Notes: generated from the letters alone by a model not told the origin. A stretch of DNA of 64,000 nt from Nematopogon swammerdamellus (GCA_946902875.1 OX336340.1:16879566-16943565), one strand, 5' to 3'. Numbered from the stretch's first letter, positions 25,106 through 36,756 are shown. Program-made: numbers and translations.

Positions 25106-25665
25106 AATAACATGTCTGCCTGTCCATACTAAGTTATCGTACCTATATGACTTGTGTTGGCTATAGTTAAAATAAAATGAGGTGAACACACCAATATTGA
25201 GGGGATGACACTGAAATAAAATGAATAAAATATTAGACAAGATGTACGGTGAACGAACAGTTGTGAACGATCAGTTTATTCTTGTTTGTAAGTAAGAATA
25301 TTAATTGTAACTTGTAATTAACCAGTACGAAGAGCTCTGTATTATATAGGGAGCGTGGAGTCGACTCTGTGACCTATAACATTTTTCTCTTCTACTTATT
25401 AACTCGTAGCACTTTCAAAGCTTTACGTTGTAAGATAAAATACTGTGTACTTTATTTTAACTTTGTAAGAAAAAAATACCCTATTCTCTTGTAATAGAGG
25501 TAATACGAATAATAGGTTTATTGAAATACTTAAAAAAATTGGTTAGTACTTAAAGACAAAATGATTTTACTGTGCTGACTACCTAAGATACACCTTCAAT
25601 ACGAGCTGTGTCGTGGAGATATGAGTAGCAGCGTTAGTGGTAAAAGCTAGGTTTAAAAGATGAGA

Positions 25666-25735
25666 GCTGTGGGAAATACTTTTTTAAGATTTTCTCCATC
25701 GCTGTGGGAAATACTTTTTTAAGATTTTCTCCATC
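25666..25735 (+). repeat. 35-bp perfect tandem duplication
   Basis: Bases 25666-25700 and 25701-25735 are identical, starting GCTGTGGGAAATAC. A recent local duplication with no coding context. Confidence 0.9.
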
Positions 25736-25892
25736 GTTATTTCGTAGAATCTACTTTGTTTTGATACAGATTAACACACTGAAAGTGCCGGCATTGTTAA
25801 ATAAATCTATCTGTATAGTACAAAGAATATTTGACGAATATTGAAATTTCAAGAATATTTTGAGCGCTGCTGCCACAGAATATGCCGTTTTC

Positions 25893-26267
25893 TTTTATGT
25901 AACCCGGTATGGGTGGCTGAGTCGGAGGGGCCAAAGCGCATGCTTCGACCAGCCAATATCACCTTCGCCATACCGGAGACTTCCCTGGATTGCTGGCTAT
26001 ATTGGACTAGAGGAGAACACAGCCGAGGCTGCTTTGCGGCCATCTTACATCAAGTACGGTGGTACCAACCCAGTCGGCTACAATTTGAGCCTACCACCTA
26101 GTAAGGGGCAAGGGAAGAGACCTACAGTTTTACACCGGTCCTGAACGGTAAAGCAGCAGGTAAATTTTTTCCTCAGAAAAATCTCATTGGTACACGCCGA
26201 CCGGATTCGAACGTCGGACCTCTCGCATGAGAAGCCGATGCCCAAACCACTCGGCCACCCGCCGCTT
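25893..26267 (-). mobile_element. tRNA-derived SINE (SINE-2), apparently full length
   Basis: On the minus strand the head reads GGTGGCCGAGTGGTTTGGGC (A-box region) and, about 45 bases on, GTTCGAATCC (B-box), so RNA polymerase III could transcribe it. The body includes ACTAGGTGGTAGGCTCAAAT, AGATGGCCGCAAAGCAGCC and TGTGTTCTCCTCTAGTCC. The last ~95 bases (25900-25995 on the plus strand) resemble the LINE-B 3' end, sharing ATGGGTGGCTG and an AATATCACCT/AAATCACCT block. A second copy at 29106-29386 lacks this tail. Confidence 0.8.
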
Positions 26268-26518
26268 AATTGCGGGCTGCCGCGCTGCTGTCCCGTGTAG
26301 TGTGGTCTCACCTTAAAATTGTATGCCCTTTCTGTGCTTCGGAATTCTTAGCCCCCCACACACAATGGGTTAATCCTAAGAGCAAATTGTTAGGTCGGTA
26401 TATAGTTAATACATTTTTCATCGACCACAACCGGCGACATGAAACCCGTGTCACGTACATACTATTTCCGGTCGGAGCGTTCGTCGATAATTTCCTTATG
26501 TCGTGACATTGCACGTAC

Positions 26519-26640
26519 GTGCAGCGGGGGCGGCGGCGGAGGCGGCTGCGGCTGGGTCGGGGGCGCACGGGGCGGCGGGCAACAAGTGTCCGGCGCATAG
26601 GCCAGGGGTCACGGGAGGAACGAACGCAGAGGAACGATGG
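26519..26640. other. Isolated GC-rich patch
   Basis: About 80 bases of GGCGG-type sequence within AT-rich flanks. It produces arginine-rich frames on both strands, which suggests composition rather than coding. It could be a CpG-rich regulatory patch or an exon edge. Confidence 0.25.
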
Positions 26641-26815
26641 ATTGAACCTCTTTAACTTTTTGCCTCTTCTATTATCTATATTACTTCAACTGCATACTGT
26701 CTATATTCTATAGCTATAACTACTCTACCTTCTTGCTTAAGGAGTTCTATTTTCTAGTGTTGAAGGCAGTTCCAGAAAACTATTGGTTAAGCAATTTATT
26801 AGCCGACACGGAGCA

Positions 26816-27190
26816 GGTTAGATAGATAGATAGAAAATACTTTATTGCTCCAGAAAACATTTTACACAAACAGACAATAAGTAACGTACATGAGGGGCAA
26901 AGGCGGACTTATCCCTTAACAGGGATTTCTCCCAGTCAACCTTTGGATGTTTAAGAGTCGTATGTTGTGAGATATAAGTAGGTAGTAGCAAAAGACTTGA
27001 GTGAATGTATAATATAATATAAGGAAAATAACTATGATAAACTATAATATACACTACATAATATAAGTACGTACTAGTTAATTAAACATATAAATTACTA
27101 TTTATAAATTACATTAAATACATATGAATTACAATTTATATAATACATAATACCTAAATATATACATACATACTTGTCCATTCAGAATTA
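26816..27190 (+). repeat. AGATAGATAG...CTTTATTGCTCCAG repeat, copy 1
   Basis: Begins in an AGATAGATAG tract, then CTTTATTGCTCCAG, GGCAAAGGCGGACTTATCCC and CAGTCAACCTTTGGATGTTT. It ends in AT-rich sequence with CATACATACTTGTCCATTC. The same sequence order occurs at 63147-63505. This layout resembles the reverse complement of a retroelement 3' region, but I cannot name the family. Confidence 0.7.
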
Positions 27191-27199
27191 AAGGATTAG

Positions 27200-28900
27200 C
27201 TTTTGTCTTCACATTGACGGAGATAGTACAACTTTCAGGTTCTCTGGAGTGAAAGTTTTTATAATTGTCAAAGAATAAAATAACTGAGAAGCTCGATTCC
27301 TTTGCAAATTTATTAACCTATTTTCAATGTAGACATAATTCTTTATCTATTGATTGATAGATTTATTAATTAATTAATTTATTGATTTATCATATTGCCA
27401 TTACAGCCAAAGCCAAATCGGCATTTAAAGGATAAAAAAAAACAAACCACATTGTTAACTACACGTAAATATTCCCCAAGAAGCCCCGCGTAAACTCAAT
27501 ACTGGTGGTGCCTAGAACGTAACTCTGGATCCCGTTCTGTTAACTGATAAGCTGAGACAGCGCGCGACTTAGAGGCGAAGATGATGATTGATGATGACTG
27601 ATTATATTATATGGAATATTTAATTTGTTGTTTATAGTGTTCAGTAGTAAGTGGTTGAGAGTAGAACAGTAGTTATTCGGACATAATTAACCCTTTAACT
27701 CCATGGAAGGATCGAAGGATAAGTTAAGAAAATAATTGTTATTTAAATGTCAAATGTTATGGCCCCTTTCCACAATCCCAAATTACCCTCCACTAGCTAC
27801 TCTGCTGACGTCGTGCTTCACAAATTTACAAATTAAGCTTCACATCCTAACTGGATTAAGCTAATTAAAGCAGATTAATTAGGCAGCGAGTTACGGCAGT
27901 CGAACGATTTTCGGCAATGGCCCATGAACGACCTTCATCCTCCATCCTTTCCAAGCCGTAGAAAAATAGGCTGAGCTTTTGTTTTGGAATTTCGAATGAA
28001 ATTAGTGTGACTCTCTTCCGGAACAATCGTCGAGCTATGACGCGCACGCTTATTTTGCCCGTGGAGGAAATAAGCGACGCGCTTATTTCCTCCACGGGCA
28101 CCATTACATTACTGTCGATGGATACCAACCCGCTGAAGTTTAGTTGAAAGAAGCATGAAAAAAAAAATCCGGAACGACCAAAATGGAATCACAACCAGCA
28201 TGGCATCTAGTTCAGACAGAGCGTAGTGTATTGAAAGAAAGAAAGAAATAGGTAAATTTATTCACAATCAGTTGACCATACAACACAATAATTTTACACA
28301 AACGAGGACGGTTAATCGGAACCCGCTCAGCCGAGACGCGGGTAAACTGCGAGCTGGTTTACAACAGCGGCTCCCGTTTTTATTACAATAACTAAATAAA
28401 AGAAACTGCAAAACTTTTAAAATGCATTTCATAAAATAAAATACAAGTGCATAATATTTATCTTTTAAAATATTAAAAGCAATAATAGTTAAAAAATAAA
28501 GCATTAAAAAGGGGGAACGAAAACCTTTTTTTTTGCTGGACTGCTATGTATACAACAATTTGATGTTGTCTGTCTGCCTGTCTCTGTTTTCGTAAAGGCT
28601 ATTTATTGTGTTGAAAAAAAAAAAGTTTCACAAGCTGTAGTAATTCCTACAATAGTACTTGGTGTGTATATTTTCCAACACCATTGCCTTCATTTGGTCA
28701 ACCGCAGCGTGGTCGCGGGTTATGAATAGGTAAATACCTTCCTTACGTGCGCGCGTGGACGCACACCGCTACACCAAACACCATCACCATCATACATGTA
28801 CACGTACCAAACACCAATACTACACCGAGTGGCCTAGATATTTAGGCTTCGGGCACAATATGCCTGCACAAAGGACAGTACGTTTATATTTTGTTAACCG
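27200..28900. other. No gene recognised
   Basis: AT-rich sequence. A perfect 20-bp hairpin with a 3-base loop sits at 28057-28099. A possible relative of the CTTTATTGCTCC repeat class lies near 28228-28500. No frame has a recognisable domain. Confidence 0.4.
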
Positions 28901-28928
28901 GATAGTTCAATTACAAGGGTGTAAAAAT

Positions 28929-29048
28929 AAAAGTTAAATTATCCAAAAATAAACCCCCGAGCCTTGACAGAAAAAAATTAAAGTTAAATTAACCAAAAAT
29001 AAACCTCCGACCCCTTGACAGAAAAAAAGTTAAATTACTTAAAAATAC
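28929..29048 (+). repeat. ~51-bp imperfect tandem repeat, 2.4 units
   Basis: Units start near 28929, 28980 and 29028 with AAGTTAAATTA and include CCAAAAATAAACC and CCTTGACAGAAAAAAA. The following ACTTAACGGTC block also appears at 35658 and 35768 next to the 110-bp duplication. Confidence 0.7.
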
Positions 29049-29105
29049 CCGCGCAGATATTAGTTTTTATATATATTATATTACTTAACGGTCTCCCGAC
29101 CCCTT

Positions 29106-29386
29106 TGAGCGGCGGGTGGCCGAGTAGTTTGGGCATCGGCTTCTCATGCGCGAGGTCCGAGGTTCGAATCCGGTCGGCGTGTACCAATGAGTTTTTTCTG
29201 ACGAACAATTTTACCTGCTGCTTCACCGTTCGGAACCGGTGTAAAACTGTAGGTCGCTTCCCTTGCCACTTACTAGGTGGTAGGCTCAAATTGTAGCCGA
29301 CTGGGTTGGTACCACCGTACTGAATGTAAGATGGCCGCATAGCAGCCTCGGTTGTGTTCTCCTCTAGTCCAGTATAGCCAGCAATC
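29106..29386 (+). mobile_element. tRNA-derived SINE (SINE-2), 3' end divergent
   Basis: Head GCGGGTGGCCGAGTAGTTTG with B-box GGTTCGAATCCG at about 29160-29171, followed by the same body as 25893-26267 (GTGTAAAACTGTAGGTCGC, CTGGGTTGGTACCACCGTAC, AGATGGCCGCATAGCAGCC). After 29386 the sequence no longer matches the other copy, so the LINE-B-like tail is missing or replaced. Confidence 0.8.
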
Positions 29387-29814
29387 GGACTTGACCAAAT
29401 TCGGTACAGGCTCTCCACGCATGAGGGTCGATGACGTATCGTCTCTAACAGACTGTTGAAATCTATTGTATTTCATTACACTAGGCCAGGTGCAGCTAAC
29501 TTTCATTATTCTAAATTAATCTAAATATTTAATTTGTGTTCAAGGTTGAAATGTATAAGTAGGTGAAAATATGATATAATTTACCGATAGGTTTCACTGA
29601 GCCGAATTGGAGGGAAAATACGAACTTTTTTCGACCTTTCATTTTATTTGTAATTTAGTCTTGTAATACCTACATACTGTTACGACCCTTACTTTTGTCG
29701 AGTCAGCTACTATATCCTATGTGAGCAGCCGGCGCGTTGCATTATTAGTTCAGTCATATCTTGTCCGCTCCCCAAGGCGAAGCGCTGCTCGTTCGCGGAT
29801 CTATCGCAGCTAGT

Positions 29815-30044
29815 ACGTAATGAATAGTTTTTAGGTTTACTCCTAGACTGTAGTTTGCTATGTTAGCTTTAGTTGTGATATGTATAGGTAGTTTTTAAGG
29901 GCATGGGCAAATCTCCGGTAATACTTTTTTTCACAGAGATTTTTCAAAAATTCATCAGTTTTAATGTAATCTGAACAATAATTCACTGAAAGGGCTATAG
30001 CAACAGTACAGTCTAGGAGTAAACCTTAAAACTATTCATTACGT
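29815..30044. repeat. 38-bp inverted repeat, 154-bp spacer
   Basis: 29815-29852 and 30007-30044 are near-perfect complements (ACGTAATGAATAG ... CTATTCATTACGT), including GGTTTACTCCTAGACTGTA. Likely ends of a small non-autonomous element. Confidence 0.65.
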
Positions 30045-30348
30045 CAGCTACATCTCTCCTCTACTTCCATACCAATTTTCATTCGATTTTGTGAAATATA
30101 TATCCAACTAGAGCGGTTAATGTGACTAAAATAGAGATATTTCAAAAAAAGTAAAAAAAAAATCATAACTTCTAAACTATTGATTTTCGTGGAACTAATG
30201 TTGTTTTTAAATGAGTCAACATGATGTCCTCCATCTAAAAAAAAATTTTGGACTACTATAACTGGGCCACCCTGTATAGGCTGGTACCTATATACCTGGT
30301 AGGCTATATACCATCAAATTGTGCAGTATCAAAGAAAGTATAGTATGG

Positions 30349-30350
30349 AC

Positions 30351-30381
<31 letters not shown>

Positions 30382-30441
30382 AGAGAGAGAGAGAGAGAGG
30401 GAGGGAGAGAGAGAGAGAGAGAGGGAGAGATAGAGAGAGAA
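30349..30441 (+). repeat. (GA)n microsatellite with GGGAGG interruptions
   Basis: About 90 bases of GA repeats interrupted by GGGAGGGA. On the complement they give a serine-leucine frame that is a repeat artefact. Confidence 0.95.
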
Positions 30442-30914
30442 TATTAGAGAAGCGATAGTTTATTAGATAAACAGATTTGCTATTAAATCGAGCTAAAAAA
30501 GCTAGTTCTTCACACAAACCAAAGCCTGTCATGAAGAACTAACAAATGACAAATGATCGTACCACACCAGACGAAGTGTGAGATATACGCACACGTCTTG
30601 TCGTCGTTTTGCTGTCGATTATCGGTATCGATTGAGTGCCTTTTTGCGCGACTTTTGCATAGCAACCATAGTTGCTATACGTATGGAATGAAATCGCGGT
30701 GTTTATACCACTACTGTCTTGCCAAGTCGCATTATTGAGAAGCAAAGAACCTAACAAATTTTCTTTTAAAGCAACTGAACAACGTTATGCATAACCGGAG
30801 CTATGATTTAAGGATCGAAAGAACTTGATATCCGGTTCGATCTCACTTCTTTTATTAGCGAAGCCGTTACCTGAGTGCTTATCTTGCAAGTTTTTTTGTT
30901 GTTGCGAACTTCGC

Positions 30915-31150
30915 TTTTTTTACCCGACTGCGCGACGCAAAGGAGGGTAATGTGTTTTTTTACCCGACTGCGCGACGCAAAGGAGGGTAATGTGTTTATC
31001 AGCCTATGTATGTATGTTTGTTCCTTTGTGGCACACTAGAGACCAAACGCGTGGGCCGATTTTGATGATTCTTACGTCAATCGATTTGTCTTAATCTTGC
31101 GAGTGTCATGACATCACATGACAGTAATCAAAATTCAATATGGCGACAAC
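30915..31150 (+). repeat. CCCGACTGCGCGACGCAAAG repeat with 40-bp tandem start
   Basis: The block beginning with T-run then ACCCGACTGCGCGACGC is duplicated exactly with a 40-base period (30915 and 30955). It continues as a known-looking moth repeat with TATGTATGTTTGTTCC and GTGGGCCGATTTTGATGATT. Non-coding. Confidence 0.75.
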
Positions 31151-31725
31151 TAGGTGCCATATTGTGAAAAAGAAAAAAATGAAAGTTGACTAACTATGTT
31201 AAGTAGGGTATCGTTGAATAGGTATTTGAAAATGATCTTTAGGTTTCTCTTATCATTTTTCATTTCGAATGACCATTTAGGATCTATAACGATTTAAAGT
31301 TGGTTAGTAACCATTTTCACTCTTATAATAATAGAGCTGTGATAAAGTTCTTATTATACAGGATGTTCGGCACATCGAGCGACAATTTTTTTTTGTAGAT
31401 AAGTGGGGTCATTTGCACCGTTTTGACCCAACATACCTTTTGTCAGATGTCACGTGGTATCGAGATACGATTTTTTTTTCTTTATTTTTGAAAATTACCA
31501 AAATCCCAGCTTTAAACCCTTGTAACTTCTTTTTTCATGGTTGTATCAGCACGAAATAAAATTTATTGAATTTTACGATGTATCCTTGTTTTAGAAAAAA
31601 AATTACTTGATGAAGTTAATAGCATGAAAAGGACTTATGACTTCCCAAAGTCCCGAGAACGAGTAAAAAGATGACAGAATCCTAATTTTTTAATTCATTA
31701 AAAAAAACACCAATTGAGAGCGTCG

Positions 31726-32081
31726 TTTTCTTTTAAAAAGTTTGCTAGTTTACGCCCTTTCCAAAGGTATACCACATTTTATACAAATCATTCACTATGT
31801 GATCAAAATTAGAGATAATTTGCAAGAGTCTAAACATTAATATTGGAGAATTGAACAAAGTGCCCGCGCGACCGGTACATGTTCTAAATTTGAAAATGCT
31901 CCGGAAAACGCTCTCAGTACGGGAAGCGACCACCGATAAGTAAGTGGCCCTGTTACAAAGTGCCCGTGTTGTCGTTCTATTCTGGTCTATGTCCCTAATT
32001 TTGACCACATAGTGAATTATTTGTATGACATTTGGTATACCGTTGGAAAGGGCGTAAATTAGTGAACTTTTTAAAAGAAAA
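31726..32081. mobile_element. Foldback element with ~92-bp arms
   Basis: Arms 31726-31817 and 31989-32081 are inverted copies at roughly 85-90% identity by eye, sharing TTTACGCCCTTTCCAA and TTCACTATGTG. The 171-base spacer has two AAAGTGCCCG motifs (near 31858 and 31956). A minus-strand frame that runs through it has no motif. Non-autonomous foldback or MITE. Confidence 0.7.
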
Positions 32082-32295
32082 TGAGGGGGGCAGCGGGGCG
32101 AGGCGAATATGTATGTATGAATTTCCTCCATAAAATTTAAGCCGATCATCTAAATTCGATTAAAATTAGTACACGCACATTTAGCTATACGAGACACAGG
32201 ATAGGCTAAATAAAATTTTTACGCTAATAGGTGGAATATTTTACTTAGTTAGGTAGTATTTGATTTATAACTGAAGTTTCTTATTTTAATATCGA

Positions 32296-32600
32296 TAGCT
32301 TTTTCCCGCGGATTCGCTCGCGTGAAATTTGTATTTCAAAAGAAGAAAGTAAGTAACTTAGGCCAGGACCGGAGGGTGAACTGGATTCAAATAAACAATA
32401 AATTAAGTAACATACTAAAGGCGAGGCCGAAGGCCGAGCTGCGTTCAGGAAGAGTATAAAGCTTTTCGAAGAAAGTAAGTAACAAAGGGCGCGGCCGAAG
32501 GCCGAGCTGCATATAGGAAGACTATAAACCTTCTCGAAGAAATTAAGTAACAGAGGGAGAGGCCGAAGGCCGAGCTGCGTTCAGGAAGACCACATTTTGC
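32296..32600 (+). repeat. Helitron-like terminus plus three 68-bp tandem units
   Basis: CCCGCGGATTCGCTCGCGTG at 32306-32325 resembles the inverse of a lepidopteran Helitron 3' end. The downstream 68-bp unit recurs with GGCCGAAGGCCGAGCTGC at 32425, 32493 and 32561. Each unit contains AGGAAGA and AAGTAAGTAAC or a close variant. Another Helitron-like terminus of the same type is at 50021-50070. Confidence 0.6.
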
Positions 32601-33261
32601 TAAGCGCACATTTTGTCGTTGCCCCCTTCGTTATTAAAAGTGGCCCGTGTGTACGTGGTGTCATGGATTAATTAATTACGTTGTCTGCAAAGGATGTATC
32701 CTTGTTTTGCCTTTTAAATCATACAGCGAACTCCTAAACAGCCTGCCGACACGACGAGCAAAGTAATTATGTAGTAAGATGTGTGTTAACATAGACGGAG
32801 TAACGTATACGTTACATTTGAGATTTCGCTTTTTGAAGAAAGTAAACTGGGAGAGAGCTCCAACTGTTTATTTATTAACTCCTTAAATGACGCATTCCAT
32901 TTGTCAGCCTGTCTTTTATTCTTGAAAATAATACTCGCTAGTAACTTACCTTGGCTTCGTTCACGTTAAAGTCTAACTTTAGATAAGTCCGACCTTAGAA
33001 GGGAACGGAGAGCAATCCAGTCATTGATGAAATTTTACGTAATGAAATAAAAGAGGCACTTAAGTCCTACGCAAGTGTACGACATGAAAAATTGCATAAT
33101 CAATTGAATTTACATGAACAAAACAAATTGTATAGAACCTTACTTTATGAAAAAAACGAGCCTGAAATAAATAATCTACCGACAAAATTCACGTGAGGCG
33201 GATTCAGAATACCCTTCTTTTTATTTATGTCCGTAAAACATACATAAATACCGTCACGCCT

Positions 33262-33572
33262 GTTTTCCAGTGGGGTAGGCAGAGACAATGGATATTCCCA
33301 CGTGCCATGAACCTGACACACCTCTGCCGCCTCTTCCACGCTCATGATGTTCTTCGTGCATGCTCGTCAGTTACGGGTTCTACGCACTTGACCCTTTTTA
33401 GGGTTCTGTATTCGGTACGGGACCCTATTATTAAGCCTACGCCGTCTGTCTGTCTGTATGTCTGTCTGCCTGTCTGTCTGTCTGACTGTCTCTCTGTCTG
33501 TCTGTCTGTCATGAGACACGGAACCCTCGGTGCACGAGTTCGACTCGCAGTTGGCCGGTTTTCTAGTACACG
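33262..33572 (+). repeat. GGGGTAGGCAGAG repeat joined to TTTTAGGGTTCCGTA repeat
   Basis: 33262-33395 carries TCCAGTGGGGTAGGCAGAG and its usual partner blocks; a diverged relative is at 39862-39940. 33398-33572 is a short form of the GGGTTCTGTA family: start block, GGGACCCTATTATTAAGCC, a long TGTC run (about 33444-33511), then GAACCCTCGGTGC and the closing TTGGCCGGTTTT. The middle of the family is deleted. Confidence 0.7.
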
Positions 33573-34005
33573 CCCAGGTACGTTCGTCTAGCTAGAGTCT
33601 AGGGCGACTCTTCCCGACTCTTTCACTCACATTCGCTCCATAAATTTCTTTCACAAAACTCAATGGGATAGTATAGAACGCCTAAATAACGTTGGGCCCG
33701 CCTATTGTGTATCTGTAAGATTGGTAAGCAATAAAGGACATTTCATAGATTCATCCATTAAATTGTTTTAATAAGTTCCGATGGTTCTAAATTTGAATGT
33801 GTTCTGACTACAACTTTCATGCGCAAACACAAGACATATGTCTGAAAACTGATTATATAATATGTTACCGGCGACTGAGCCGACGAAGACGAAGAGACGT
33901 GTGAGTAGGTATTATAGCTAATCCTTTAATAACAATATCGTGGAGCTCGGGAGATATACCTATGCTGGATACAGTTACATAATAGTGTTATTTATTATAT
34001 TTCCT

Positions 34006-34168
34006 CCCAAGTACAGCCTGGGGTTTTTCAAAAGGGGCGTGAAAAGGCTCCTGTCAGGCCGGCATGGCATTCGCAATCCCCGTGCATCACAGAAAGTCCG
34101 TGGGCATCGTTAGACATCTACTTGTAGGTGAAACGATGTCAAATGTCGCGCTATTCATAAAAAAAAAA
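34006..34168 (+). mobile_element. LINE-A 3' end fragment
   Basis: Matches 58386-58558 of the full copy: CAAGTACAG, GGGGCGTGAAAAGGCTCCTG, TCAGGCCGGCATGGCATTCG, then an A-run near 34160-34168. 5' truncated and mutated. Confidence 0.85.
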
Positions 34169-34359
34169 TGTTGAAAATTCTTTATCCGTCACCCGTCACT
34201 TATTTATTACCAACGTAAGGACATGCCCATACGAACTAAACATGTCCTCACTAAAGTGAGGGTCAACCCATAGTAAGAACTCATAAAATAACCAAAAAAC
34301 TATTTGGAAACTGAATATTGCATAATAAATTCACAGCACTTTTTAAGACATTAACAAAC

Positions 34360-34988
34360 TTAATTAGACCGAAGGGAGCACTGACATGGCACCTAGTTCG
34401 CCCGGTGTTATGGGCTGACATCACGGATGTTGTAGGTGATGTAACCAACCGTGTAAGTATCAATAAAAAAAAAAATTGAACCACAGAACATACAAGAGAA
34501 CAATAGAAACAATAATATTATTAAAAACTAAATAGGTTTTGTTTTAAATATATATTAATGAAATAAACAATAAAATTAAACTAAAATTAAGAAATATGAT
34601 AAAACTAAACTAAAATAACTTATAAACTAAACCTAAAAAATAAAAAAAATAAAAATTAAAACTACCTATAAATAATATATTTCATTTAAATTTGACAGAG
34701 TCGCTGCACCGGTGCAAGTGCCAAGTACGCACGCCGCGTTACACCTCTGAATCTCAATGGCGATTCGCCGAACTAAATTAAAAAAATAATATTGAATAAT
34801 TGGATTTTGTGTAATATTTTTATTTAGAATAAAACGTCGGTCGAAACGCCTATGTAAATCCATCAAAGGGTGAAGCACTGACATGGCACCTAGTTTACCC
34901 GGTGTTATGGGCTGACATCATGTCAGTTTCCATAAAAAAAAATTTTTTTTATGGAAACTTACACGGTTAGCTACATCACCTACAGAAC
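34360..34988. mobile_element. Three SINE tail fragments, two tail-to-tail
   Basis: 34360-34476 (plus) has GAAGGGAGCACTGACATGGC, GTTATGGGCTGACATCACG and an A-run. 34846-34940 (plus) has the same block but with an internal deletion that joins GACATCATG directly to TCAGTTTCC. 34945-34988 (minus) is only the last ~40 bases. The second and third meet at AAAAAAAAATTTTTTTT, that is, A-tail against A-tail. Confidence 0.8.
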
Positions 34989-35576
34989 GTACATCACCCT
35001 GGAATTAACTAATTTAGCAAATTAGTTAATTTCAGTCGAATTTGAATGAATAATTTTATAAGCATGATTTTTTATCACCACATTGTTGAGTTCGTATTAC
35101 TATCGTATGGGTATGTCCTTACGTTAGTTACATCATTTACCTAATAAAATCCAACGTCTGCTTTCTGTCTGTCTGTATGTCTGTCTGTCCGCTTATAACT
35201 TGAGAACCACTGAACCGATTTTAATACAGTTTGCTTCTACGGATAGCTTGGTCTCAAGGGAGAAAGCTAGATGGACAAATAATTGAAAGTATAGGTTTTG
35301 GTTTTAGTGACATTTAATTGGGTGAAAAAAAAATCAATCACAGGGTTAAATATCAGGCTATTGTTTAAATGAAATGAAAATATACCTTTTTTCACAATAA
35401 AAAGTGACAAAAGGCGGACTTAAGTCTCTACCAGTGATGCCTAAGATTAAGGAAAAACTAAATCGGTATTAGTGCGAAATAAAAAAAAATACATAGGCAC
35501 TCTACAAAAAAAATTATATTCTTACTTTCTTACATATTTATATCTTTTCTTTTTACCTAAATTATAGAAGGACCAG

Positions 35577-35796
35577 GTAAAATAGTCATTTTAAATAAGG
35601 AATTTCAATACTGTTTTTTTTAATTCTGCGCAGGTCTCAGTTTTTATATTTTATTTACTTAACGGTCCCCCGACTCCTTTAAGTAAGTAAAATAGTCATT
35701 TTAAATAAGGAATTTCAATACTGTTTTTTTTAATTCTGCGCAGGTCTCAGTTTTTATATTTTATTTACTTAACGGTCCCCCGACTCCTTTAAGTAA
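35577..35796 (+). repeat. 110-bp tandem duplication
   Basis: 35577-35686 and 35687-35796 appear identical, starting GTAAAATAGTCATTTT and containing GCGCAGGTCTCAG and ACTTAACGGTCCCCCGACTC. A third unit starts (GTAAAC) but diverges at once. Recent duplication or assembly artefact. Confidence 0.9.
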
Positions 35797-36756
35797 GTAA
35801 ACGGAATGACTTTACGGGTCGGAGTTTTTTTAAAATTTGTAATTTAACTTTTATATCAAGCTTTAAAAAAAAAACGCATGCAAATTGGTCCACTTTTAAG
35901 ATAATAATTTTTTTTAATACTTAATTATTGTATTACCAACCTAGCTAATAACCATCTCGATTAAACCAGCTTCCTAATAAAAAAAAACCGCATCCAAATC
36001 GGTCCATCCGTTTGGGAGCTACGATGCCACAGACAGGCACACCTTAGACACACATGTTAAACCAAACACCCTTCTTTTTTCGTCGAGGGTTAAAAACAAG
36101 AGTATCCTCCGTGATGTACTTATGCGGTATTAAATTGTACACACGTCACATAAAAAAACACAGGTCATAACATCATATCAGTAGGTACAGTACATGTCTA
36201 CAGGCTTTCATGTAGCAATGTAGCCAACAATATGGCCATAACCCCGAGGTTTAGTAGTTGATAAGCCAATGTACCGAGCTCACCGCACACACCTCGCTGC
36301 CGGCACACTCGTATGCATACCTAAGTAAACTGCGGTGAACATTCTCACTGCGTACATAAGTTATGTACAAGATTATGTTATATTCCGTCGCAAACTTTAC
36401 AGAGAAATTATCTAGAGGTCATAAAATATAGTTTAAACTGAGGGAACATGGGCGTGAGGAACTATTGAGTAAATTCGTGTATAATAGGCCTGCTTCTCGA
36501 GAGGCAGTTGGTTCGAAGCCGTTGGCGAATGCACCACATTCTTTCTCATTATACATTTTATAAATGCATTTGAGTTATGAATTTGAGTTTTTCGAGATTG
36601 TTCAAATCAGATGTTAAACTGCATTTCTTCTTCATACTACGTGGTAGAGTAACCAAACCCGGATGGAATCCACCAAAAGCAAGGCCACCACGTACCGCTA
36701 ACTGCAGACATTTTTTTAAACGGCTTACAATTTAACCGCGGTCCCCTTTGCACCTC

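Noticed and set aside
28057..28099. Rho-independent terminator
   Set aside because: The hairpin lacks a downstream T-run and the genome appears eukaryotic.
29106..29180. Functional tRNA gene
   Set aside because: The tRNA-like head continues into a SINE body shared with a second locus, and the anticodon arm does not fold cleanly.
30329..30532. Leucine/serine repeat frame
   Set aside because: It is translated from the GA microsatellite.
31745..32149. 134-residue minus-strand frame
   Set aside because: It spans the inverted arms of a foldback element and has no protein motif.
33193..33591. 132-residue plus-strand frame with CLSVCLSV repeats
   Set aside because: It is translated from a TGTC microsatellite within a known repeat.
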